Shown piece after piece: positions 5,891 through 11,641 of a stretch of 11,641 nucleotides of DNA. Numbering within the stretch: the first letter of the stretch is position 1; every line of letters begins with the position of its first letter. Source of the stretch: an uncultured Eubacteriales bacterium. Lineage in GTDB: Bacteria; Bacillota; Clostridia; Christensenellales; CAG-917. A program made the translations under genes and the position numbers. The stretch is from assembly GCA_900551145.1 (NCBI GenBank), contig URUQ01000031.1:1-11641 (forward strand), written 5' to 3'. Under the pieces are notes generated by a model. It ran no database searches, was not told the origin of the DNA, and saw only the letters and a program-made list of their open reading frames with translations.

Positions 5891-7681
5891 ATGAAACGAC
5901 TCAATTCAAGCGAACTTCGCAAAATGTATCTTGATTTTTACAAATCCAAGGGACACGCGGTTATCGGCTCCGCATCGCTTATTCCCGAAAACGACCCGAC
6001 CGTGTTGTTTACCACGGCGGGTATGCATCCGCTCGTGCCGTATCTTCTCGGCGAAAAGCACCCCGCAGGCAACCGTCTAACGGACGTTCAAATCTGCGTG
6101 CGTACGGGTGATATCGACGAAGTCGGCGACGAAACTCATTGCACCTTCTTCGAGATGCTCGGAAGATGGTCGCTCGGCGATTATTTCAAGGAATACGCAA
6201 TTGCTTGCTCCTACGATTTCTTGCTCAATCATCTTGAATTCGACAAGGACAAATTTGCAGTAACCGTTTTTGCGGGTGACGAAGATTGCCCCAGGGATGA
6301 GGAAAGCGCGTCTTATTGGAAAGCGCAAGGTATCCCCGAAGATCACATTTTCTATTGCAACAAAAAGCACAATTGGTGGGGACCCGCCGGCATAACCGGT
6401 CCTTGCGGTCCGGATACCGAAATGTTTATAGATACCGGCAAGCCCAAATGCTCTGACGATTGCTCTCCCGCTTGCGACTGCGGAAAGTATGTGGAAATCG
6501 GCAACGACGTGTTTATGCAATACTTCAAAAACGCCGATGGAACTTTTTCACCGCTTGCGCAAAAGAACGTCGACGAGGGTATGGGACTTGAAAGAATGCT
6601 TTGCATACTCAACGGATACAAGTCGGTGTACGAGACGGATTTGTTCAGCTTCGCAATCAAAAAACTCGAAGAATTGAGCGGAAAGAAGTACGGTGAGGAG
6701 GAGCAAAACACCGTCGCAATGCGCATAATCGCAGACCATACGCGCACGGCAACCTTCCTCCTCGGAGATGTCAAAGCGGTGTCTCCGTCCAACGTCGACC
6801 AAGGCTACGTGCTCCGTCGTCTTATCCGCAGAGCAATGAGATATTGCCGTACTCTCGGCGTCGACGACAGCGCTCTTGTGGAACTTGCAAAACTCTACGT
6901 CGCAAAATACGAGGAAGCGTATCCATACATCAAGGAGAACGAGGGCAGAATCGTGTCCGAACTCGAAGCGGAGAGAAACAAGTTTGCAAAGACCATCGAA
7001 CAAGGTCTCAAAGAGTTTGACAAGATAGTGGCTCACCTTCCGCAAGGTATGACGGTGTTCCCCGGCAAGACGGCGTTCAGACTTTACGACACGTACGGCT
7101 TCCCCATCGAGATGACGGCAGAACTCGCCAAAGAAAAGGGCTTCACCCTCGACAGAGCGGGCTACGACAAGGCGTTTGGAGAGCACCAAGCACTCAGCAA
7201 AGCAGGCGCGGAACAAAAGTTCAAAGGCGGGCTTGCAGACGGCGGTGAACTTACCGCAAGACTTCACAGCGCAACGCACCTTCTCAACGCCGCGCTCAAA
7301 ATCGTGCTTCACGACGACTCTATCCAACAACGAGGCAGTAATATAACGTCCGAAAGATTGCGTTTTGACTTCAACTTCCCGCGTCCTCTCACGCAAGACG
7401 AGATTGCGCAAGTGGAAAAAATCGTCAACGACGAAATCGCAAAAGACACCGAAATCAAACTCGAAGAAATGTCCGTCGAAGAGGCAAAGAAAGCGGGCGC
7501 AATCGGCGTGTTTGACAACCGTTACGGCGACGTCGTAAAGGTGTACACGATTGGCATTTCCAAAGAAATTTGCGGTGGACCTCACGCAAAACGCACGGGT
7601 GAACTCGGCAAATTCCGCATCGTCAAAGAGCAAAGTTCTTCTGCAGGTATCAGACGTATCAAAGCGGTGTTGGAGTACTAA
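5891..7681 (+). CDS. alaS: Alanyl-tRNA synthetase, short form lacking the C-Ala domain
   Basis: Charges tRNA-Ala with alanine in the cytosol. The class II catalytic core is complete (about 1-250): motif 2 at HCTFFEMLGRWSLGDYFK (83-100) and motif 3 at GMGLERML (230-237). The tRNA-recognition helical part follows (about 250-430). The editing core keeps both zinc-ligand pairs, H459/H463 (HSATH) and C561/H565 (CGGPH, usually CGGTH). At 596 residues it is much shorter than the usual 850-900: there is no C-terminal oligomerisation/C-Ala domain, and the beta-barrel with the Y-x-x-SGGQ-x-x-D-G motif that normally precedes HxxxH is missing (ERKFKGG-like linker straight to HSATH). A CysX3CysX3CysXCys cluster (C187, C191, C195, C197) is inserted in the catalytic domain. 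These traits match the short AlaRS type I associate with Candidate Phyla Radiation bacteria. The frame is intact, so this is architecture and not decay. AGAGG lies 7 bases before the ATG; no T-box leader fits in the 31-bp gap upstream. Confidence 0.93.
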   Translation: MKRLNSSELRKMYLDFYKSKGHAVIGSASLIPENDPTVLFTTAGMHPLVPYLLGEKHPAGNRLTDVQICVRTGDIDEVGDETHCTFFEMLGRWSLGDYFKEYAIACSYDFLLNHLEFDKDKFAVTVFAGDEDCPRDEESASYWKAQGIPEDHIFYCNKKHNWWGPAGITGPCGPDTEMFIDTGKPKCSDDCSPACDCGKYVEIGNDVFMQYFKNADGTFSPLAQKNVDEGMGLERMLCILNGYKSVYETDLFSFAIKKLEELSGKKYGEEEQNTVAMRIIADHTRTATFLLGDVKAVSPSNVDQGYVLRRLIRRAMRYCRTLGVDDSALVELAKLYVAKYEEAYPYIKENEGRIVSELEAERNKFAKTIEQGLKEFDKIVAHLPQGMTVFPGKTAFRLYDTYGFPIEMTAELAKEKGFTLDRAGYDKAFGEHQALSKAGAEQKFKGGLADGGELTARLHSATHLLNAALKIVLHDDSIQQRGSNITSERLRFDFNFPRPLTQDEIAQVEKIVNDEIAKDTEIKLEEMSVEEAKKAGAIGVFDNRYGDVVKVYTIGISKEICGGPHAKRTGELGKFRIVKEQSSSAGIRRIKAVLEY

Positions 7682-7684
7682 AAA

Positions 7685-8497
7685 ATGAGATGTGACACGC
7701 ACGTACACACTCGCAATTCGCACGACGGCAAATTGCCGATTGCAACGATAGTTGACCTTGCCAAAGCGCAAGGTCTTTGCTATCTTGCCACCACGGATCA
7801 TCTCGATTACGACTTCGAGTACGGCAAAAACAGAGCCCCGATAAAGTGGCCCGCGCTCAATCTCGAAGAATATCAAAAAGAGTGGCAAATTGCAAAATCG
7901 GCACTTGATAACGATGAAAGCAACACTTTAAACCTCTGTTTTGGCATTGAGGCAAGTTACGATAAAAGCGCGCTTGCCAAACAAAAGTATAAAGAAACCA
8001 TTGCAAAATATCCGTTTGACGTGGTGATAAATTCCGTGCATTGCGTGGACGGATATGACGTGTATTTTAAGATGGCGTTTTTGTTCAAACGCAAAAAACA
8101 CGTGTATAAGAGGTATCTCGAAACTATTCTCGAAAGCCTTGACGCTCCGTACCCGTACGATATAGTGGCGCATATCGGATATATCGCACACGGCGCACCG
8201 TATAGGGACAAGACGCTCAAATACGCAGATTTTCCGAACGAGATAGACGCCATACTCAAAGGTATCATCGCAAGGGGCAAGGCAATGGAAATCAACTTCC
8301 ACCACGAGATGGTTCCCGGCAGAGATATCGTCGAGAGATATTACGAGCTTGGCGGACGAAAAATCAGTTACGGCTCGGACGCACACCGCGGTGATATTTG
8401 CAAGAATTTCGACGAGGCGTGCGCAATGCTCAAAGAGATAGGCTTCACCCATCTTTCCACCTTCGTAAAGCACCGAGAAGTGCTTGTCGAGATATAA
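7685..8497 (+). CDS. PHP-domain phosphatase, histidinol-phosphatase (HisK/HisJ) family
   Basis: A complete 270-residue PHP-fold metallohydrolase. All the expected metal ligands can be seen: H6 and H8 (DTHVHT), D38-H39 (TTDH), E89 (FGIEAS), H119 (NSVHCVDG), H163 (VAHIGY), and D232/H234 (GSDAH). Length and motif order match the Bacillus-type histidinol-phosphatase, which removes phosphate from L-histidinol phosphate in histidine biosynthesis. No other his gene is nearby, and PHP phosphatases of this family can act on other small phosphate esters, so the substrate is not certain. It starts 3 bp after the alaS stop. Its best ribosome binding site, GGAG at 7672-7675, lies inside the last alaS codons, so translation is probably coupled to alaS. 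A terminator follows the stop codon at once. Confidence 0.87.
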   Translation: MRCDTHVHTRNSHDGKLPIATIVDLAKAQGLCYLATTDHLDYDFEYGKNRAPIKWPALNLEEYQKEWQIAKSALDNDESNTLNLCFGIEASYDKSALAKQKYKETIAKYPFDVVINSVHCVDGYDVYFKMAFLFKRKKHVYKRYLETILESLDAPYPYDIVAHIGYIAHGAPYRDKTLKYADFPNEIDAILKGIIARGKAMEINFHHEMVPGRDIVERYYELGGRKISYGSDAHRGDICKNFDEACAMLKEIGFTHLSTFVKHREVLVEI

Positions 8498-8524
8498 AAA
8501 AGGCGTCATTCGGGACGCTTTTCG
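8498..8524 (+). terminator. Intrinsic terminator of the acyltransferase-alaS-PHP unit
   Basis: GCGTC (8503-8507) pairs with GACGC (8514-8518). Flanking A-run and T-run bases extend the stem past one bulged G, and a CTTTTC tail follows. It begins immediately after the PHP stop codon. The stem is short but the position and the A/T flanks are typical. Confidence 0.75.
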
Positions 8525-8578
8525 TATTGTTTGGAATATTTCTCAAACAATATAAGCAATAAAAATCTTTGCGCGCGG

Positions 8579-8607
8579 TTGACTATTTATAAAACATAGT
8601 TTATATT
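8579..8607 (+). promoter_or_regulatory. Housekeeping-type promoter of the amaP-like-greA-lysS unit
   Basis: TTGACT (-35, 8579-8584) and TATATT (-10, 8602-8607) are separated by 17 bp. Transcription would begin near 8614, giving a leader of about 40 bases with a small GCGCA-ATA-TGCGC hairpin (about 8623-8635) before an AGGTG ribosome binding site ahead of the ATG at 8655. Confidence 0.83.
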
Positions 8608-8654
8608 AAATAAACGGCGAGAGCGCAATATGCGCGCTTGCGTATAGGTGTATT

Positions 8655-9452
8655 ATGAAAAAGAATCTTGAAAAAATCTTTGCATCTTGTTCCATCGTCG
8701 TGGCGGTGATACTCATTATGGTGCTCGTCGTGGCGGTGTTTGGCGGTATCGAGCCGGACGAATTCAATAGCAAACTGGTCAGAGGCTTGATTGTCACGCT
8801 CGCAATCTTGTATATCGTGCTTGCGGTCGTGTCGCTCGTTCTCATTTTCGTCAACAGCGACGTCGTGAAAGAGATAACTATCCGTCAAGAAAAGGGCGGT
8901 TCGGTGAGAGTATCTTCACAAGTTGTGTCCAAACTCGTCAAACAAACTTGCAAGCAAGTGGAGGGCGTAAAGTGCCAAAAGGTTGTTCTCGTAACGGACG
9001 AATACGGCGTGCGTCTCAAACTCAATGTCAAGGTGGTTGACAAGGACGTCGTGGAGTCGGAAACTTACGTGCGCACTTTGCTCGAAGACGTTTTCCTCGG
9101 AGAATTCGGATTTAAGTTCAGTTCCATCGAGATAAAGGTTATGGCACTCACTCCCAAGTACAAGGCGGACGAGGCAGATATCCAAAGCAAAGTCGAGGCA
9201 AAACTTGCTCAATTGAAAGCGGAAGAGGCACGTCAAGAAACCGTAGCGGAAGCCGAGACGGAAACAGTCGCAGAAGAAGCACCGGTAGACGAAAACGCGG
9301 AGGACGTCCAAGACGTCGCAGAAGGAACTGCCGCCCGAGAGACCGTAGAGAGCGTGGACGAAGCCGTTGAAGGTGAAACCGAAGAGGCGGACGAAGCAGA
9401 AGCGGTTGACGGTGAAGTCGAACAAGCGGAGAGCGTCGAAGAAGAAAAGTAA
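8655..9452 (+). CDS. AmaP-like membrane protein with Asp23/Gls24-type domain and acidic tail
   Basis: A 265-residue protein with two N-terminal membrane helices (about residues 10-31 and 43-66) followed by a short Asp23/Gls24-like domain (about 70-165; SVRVSSQVVSKLVKQTCKQVEGV then VVLVTDEYGVRLKLNVKVV). This is the layout of AmaP, the alkaline shock response membrane anchor that holds Asp23 at the membrane in Staphylococcus and relatives. From about residue 188 to the end the sequence becomes a low-complexity, strongly acidic tail of Glu, Ala, Val and Asp (for example EGETEEADEAEAVDGEVE), which is longer than I would expect for AmaP. No separate asp23 gene is adjacent; instead greA follows 36 bp downstream. 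A role in envelope stress or organisation is inferred from the family; the tail may be a binding or charge-sensing segment. Confidence 0.8.
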   Translation: MKKNLEKIFASCSIVVAVILIMVLVVAVFGGIEPDEFNSKLVRGLIVTLAILYIVLAVVSLVLIFVNSDVVKEITIRQEKGGSVRVSSQVVSKLVKQTCKQVEGVKCQKVVLVTDEYGVRLKLNVKVVDKDVVESETYVRTLLEDVFLGEFGFKFSSIEIKVMALTPKYKADEADIQSKVEAKLAQLKAEEARQETVAEAETETVAEEAPVDENAEDVQDVAEGTAARETVESVDEAVEGETEEADEAEAVDGEVEQAESVEEEK

Positions 9453-9488
9453 AAAATATAGCGCGGGTAAAACCGTCGGAGGAATATA

Positions 9489-9968
9489 ATGAAAGAAGTT
9501 TATCTTACCCAGGAAGGTCTTGAAGAATTAAAGCAAAGACTCGATTATCTCATCGTATATTTGCGCGGTGACGTAGCAAAGAAATTGCAACACGCTCGTG
9601 AACTCGGTGACTTGTCCGAAAACGCCGAATACGATGCGGCAAAACAAGAAGAAAGCCAAGTCGCGGCAGAAATCAAGGACCTCGAAGAGCGTATCAAAAA
9701 CGCAGTTATCATCGAAAAGAGCGGTACGCATAAAGTGTCTATCGGCAACACTATCACCGTCGAATACCTCGGTGAATTGGAAGAAGGCGAAGACGCAACG
9801 ATGCAATTTCAACTCGTAGGTGAGACGGAAGCAGATTTTGCAAAGGGTAAAATCAGCAACGAATCTCCTCTCGGCAAAGCCATTCTCGGAAGAAAGAGCG
9901 GTGAAGTCGTGAGATTTAAGACTGCCCAAGGCGGAGTCGAAGAATACAAAATCGTAAAAATCAAATAA
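9489..9968 (+). CDS. greA: Transcription elongation factor GreA
   Basis: A 159-residue protein of standard GreA length. GreA enters the secondary channel of RNA polymerase and stimulates cleavage of backtracked RNA so that stalled complexes can resume. The N-terminal coiled coil (about 1-75) carries the tip motif GDLSENAEYDAA with the acidic residues D41 and E44, the positions known to act at the polymerase active site. The C-terminal FKBP-like domain ends with the expected ESPLGKAILGRKSGEVV signature. GGAGG sits 6 bases before the ATG. It lies 36 bp after the AmaP-like gene and 81 bp before lysS; greA-lysS adjacency is common in Clostridia. Confidence 0.97.
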   Translation: MKEVYLTQEGLEELKQRLDYLIVYLRGDVAKKLQHARELGDLSENAEYDAAKQEESQVAAEIKDLEERIKNAVIIEKSGTHKVSIGNTITVEYLGELEEGEDATMQFQLVGETEADFAKGKISNESPLGKAILGRKSGEVVRFKTAQGGVEEYKIVKIK

Positions 9969-9983
9969 GTGTTTTAGACAACG

Positions 9984-10034
9984 TACATCTATGATGTATT
10001 CTACGCCTATTTTCAAATGGGCGTAATCCTTTTT
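9984..10034 (+). terminator. Tandem hairpins with T-tract between greA and lysS (terminator or attenuator)
   Basis: A first hairpin, TACATC (9984-9989) / GATGTA (9993-9998), has a 3-base loop. A second one pairs TACGCCTATT (10002-10011) with AATGGGCGTA (10016-10025), with one G-T wobble, and is followed by ATCCTTTTTAT. The second is a good intrinsic terminator by form. Only about 15 bases separate it from the lysS start, too few for a promoter, so lysS must be reached by read-through or from a promoter upstream of the hairpin. A partial terminator that lowers lysS relative to greA is the simplest reading. Confidence 0.7.
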
Positions 10035-10049
10035 ATAGAGAGAAACGAA

Positions 10050-11549
10050 ATGAGTGAAGAAATGAACGTAAACGCACCCGTCGAAAAAGAAGTTGACATA
10101 AACGAAGTGCGCAAAGTCAGAATAGAGAAGTTGAACGAGTTGGTGGCAAAAGGCGAAAACCCATTTGAAATCACGTCGTTTGAACGCACCGCAACCGCGG
10201 GACAAATCCTTGCAAACTACGACGAGTTCGAGGGTAAAGAGGTCAAAATCGCGGGTCGTCTTATGTCCAAGCGCATAATGGGCAAGGCAAGTTTTGGCCA
10301 CATTATGGACAGCGACGGCAGAATGCAAGGCTATTTCAGCCGTGACGATATGGGCGTCGACGAGTACCAAGCGTTCAAAAAGACGGACGTCGGTGATATT
10401 ATCGGCATCGAGGGTTTCGTTTTCAAGACCAAAACGGGAGAAATCTCCGTGCACGTCAAAAAAGCAACCATGCTTACCAAATCGCTTTTGCCGTTGCCCG
10501 AGAAATTCCACGGATTGCGCGATCCGGAACTTCGTTTCCGTCAACGCTATGTCGATTTGATTGCAAACCCGGAAGTTAAAGACGTCTTTATCAAGCGTAG
10601 CAAGATTATATCCACTATCCGTGAAGTGCTTGACAAAAAGGGCTTTATCGAGGTGGAAACTCCCGTCCTCAACACACTTGCGGGAGGTGCGAACGCTCGT
10701 CCGTTTATCACGCATCACAATACGCTTGACATCGATATGTACATGCGTATAGCAACCGAGTTGCATCTCAAGCGTTGCATAGTCGGCGGTTTTGAAAAGG
10801 TTTACGAAATCGGTCGTCAATTCCGCAACGAAGGTATGGACACCAAGCACAATCCCGAGTTTACCACGATAGAACTTTATCAAGCCTACGTCGACTACAA
10901 CGAGATGATGAACATCACCGAGGAGCTTTACACGGCGGCGGCGGAGCGCGTATGCGGAGGTTTGGATATAACCTATCAAGGCACGCCTCTTTCTCTCAAA
11001 ACACCGTGGGAAAGACTCACCATGGTTGAGGCGGTCAAGAAATATACGGGACTCGATTTTGACAACCAACCCCTTGAAGAACTTATCGCCAAAGGCAACG
11101 CAATGGGGCTTGATATGCCAAAAGACACCACGTGGGGCAAGGCTCTTTACAGTATTTTCGACGCTTTTGTCGAGGAAAAACTCACGGGCCCCGTATTTAT
11201 CACGGACTATCCCGTCGAGGTCAGTCCTCTCGCTAAGAAGAAATCGTCCGATCCTCGTCTTACTGAGAGATTTGAGTTCTTCATCTGCGCGAGCGAGGGC
11301 GGAAACGCTTTCAGTGAACTCAACGATCCTATCGACCAACGCTCTCGTTTCGAGCAACAAATGCTTGCCAAAGCCAAAGGTGACGAAGAAGCGCAACCCT
11401 ACGACGAAGACTTTTGCACCGCGCTCGAATACGGTATGCCACCCACCGGCGGTCTCGGTATCGGTATAGACCGTATGGTTATGTTCCTTACGGATTCGGC
11501 GTCGATACGTGACGTGCTCCTTTTCCCCACTATGAAACCCCTCAAATGA
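10050..11549 (+). CDS. lysS: Lysyl-tRNA synthetase, class II
   Basis: A complete 499-residue enzyme that attaches lysine to tRNA-Lys in the cytosol. The N-terminal OB-fold anticodon-binding domain spans about 60-145 ([26 protein letters not shown]). The class II catalytic domain follows, with motif 1 at [10 protein letters not shown] (198-207), motif 2 at [18 protein letters not shown] (258-275) and motif 3 at [11 protein letters not shown] (468-478). The LLFPTMKP ending is typical of LysRS, so the C-terminus is intact. I chose the ATG at 10050 over the one at 10017: the upstream ATG lies inside the terminator-like hairpin, has no ribosome binding site and adds residues ([11 protein letters not shown]) foreign to the family. 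The site for 10050 is a modest GAGAG about 8 bases upstream. It is the last gene of the unit. Confidence 0.97.
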   Translation: MSEEMNVNAPVEKEVDINEVRKVRIEKLNELVAKGENPFEITSFERTATAGQILANYDEFEGKEVKIAGRLMSKRIMGKASFGHIMDSDGRMQGYFSRDDMGVDEYQAFKKTDVGDIIGIEGFVFKTKTGEISVHVKKATMLTKSLLPLPEKFHGLRDPELRFRQRYVDLIANPEVKDVFIKRSKIISTIREVLDKKGFIEVETPVLNTLAGGANARPFITHHNTLDIDMYMRIATELHLKRCIVGGFEKVYEIGRQFRNEGMDTKHNPEFTTIELYQAYVDYNEMMNITEELYTAAAERVCGGLDITYQGTPLSLKTPWERLTMVEAVKKYTGLDFDNQPLEELIAKGNAMGLDMPKDTTWGKALYSIFDAFVEEKLTGPVFITDYPVEVSPLAKKKSSDPRLTERFEFFICASEGGNAFSELNDPIDQRSRFEQQMLAKAKGDEEAQPYDEDFCTALEYGMPPTGGLGIGIDRMVMFLTDSASIRDVLLFPTMKPLK

Positions 11550-11572
11550 ACCATTGAGCGAATAACTGTGTC

Positions 11573-11639
11573 AGAGCCGTCCGCCCGTCAACTCATTTAC
11601 GATTAGTAAATTAGGGTTGCCCCTCGGACGGCTCTTTCT
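11573..11639 (+). terminator. Long-stem intrinsic terminator after lysS
   Basis: AGAGCCGTCCG (11573-11583) pairs perfectly over 11 bp with CGGACGGCTCT (11625-11635), followed by TTTCTT. The 41 bases between the arms are themselves structured: CAAC/GTTG can pair and ATTTAC (11595-11600) / GTAAAT (11606-11611) forms an inner hairpin. It starts 23 bp after the lysS stop codon. The terminator role is likely; the large, branched interior is unusual and could mark a small RNA 3' end or a repeat unit. The window ends two bases after the T-tract. Confidence 0.8.
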
Positions 11640-11641
11640 TG

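Noticed and set aside
6548..7888. Long minus-strand open frame (446 codons) antisense to alaS and the PHP gene
   Set aside because: Same antisense shadow effect; it spans the junction of two real genes and has no recognisable domain or start signal.
10017..10049. Upstream ATG that would extend lysS by 11 residues
   Set aside because: It lies within the hairpin stem, lacks a ribosome binding site, and the added residues are not LysRS-like; the ATG at 10050 fits better.
9528..11396. Very long open frame (622 codons) on the minus strand, antisense to greA and lysS
   Set aside because: It is a shadow of the codon bias of two clearly real genes on the other strand. The translation is rich in Phe, His and Val with no family resemblance, and it runs across the greA-lysS gap without a ribosome binding site.

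Overview
This window is the left end of a contig from a Bacillota genome, most likely an uncultured spore-forming member of class Clostridia. The evidence is gene content: a 7TM-HD cyclic-di-AMP phosphodiesterase next to ybeY, a yabP-yabQ sporulation pair, an AmaP-like Asp23-family protein, and greA next to lysS. The Clostridia placement is inferred from these families and not from a marker-gene search. The first 49 bases are not genomic; they are Illumina Nextera adapter sequence, so base 50 is the first real base and the first gene is cut there.

Layout: (1) 50-1839, plus strand: the C-terminal part of the pgpH-type phosphodiesterase gene, then ybeY. (2) 1840-2308: about 470 bp with no credible gene, made of AT-rich palindromes, G/C-block hairpins and short degenerate repeats; it looks like a dispersed non-coding element or a decayed mobile remnant. 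(3) 2309-3138, minus strand: a shared hairpin terminator and a zinc-ribbon protein with four membrane segments, behind a near-consensus housekeeping promoter. (4) 3154-3470: intergenic, holding that promoter, short A-rich direct repeats, two short palindromic sites and a run of ten G. (5) 3471-4497, minus strand: yabP, yabQ (joined by an ATGA overlap) and an unrecognised 104-residue protein. (6) 4528-8497, plus strand: a strong promoter driving an acyltransferase-like protein, a short alanyl-tRNA synthetase and a PHP-family histidinol-phosphatase-like enzyme in one tightly spaced unit, closed by a terminator. (7) 8579-11549, plus strand: another strong promoter, then an AmaP-like membrane protein with an acidic tail, greA and lysS, ending in a long hairpin terminator.

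Most of the window is core cellular machinery: second-messenger turnover, rRNA maturation, transcript elongation, two aminoacyl-tRNA synthetases and envelope or spore-coat functions. I see no defence system, CRISPR array, prophage, tRNA gene or biosynthetic cluster. The points most worth following up are the short AlaRS, which has the architecture and sequence signature I associate with Candidate Phyla Radiation enzymes; the structured non-coding block after ybeY; the unknown gene in the place where divIC often follows yabQ; and the terminator-like hairpin between greA and lysS.
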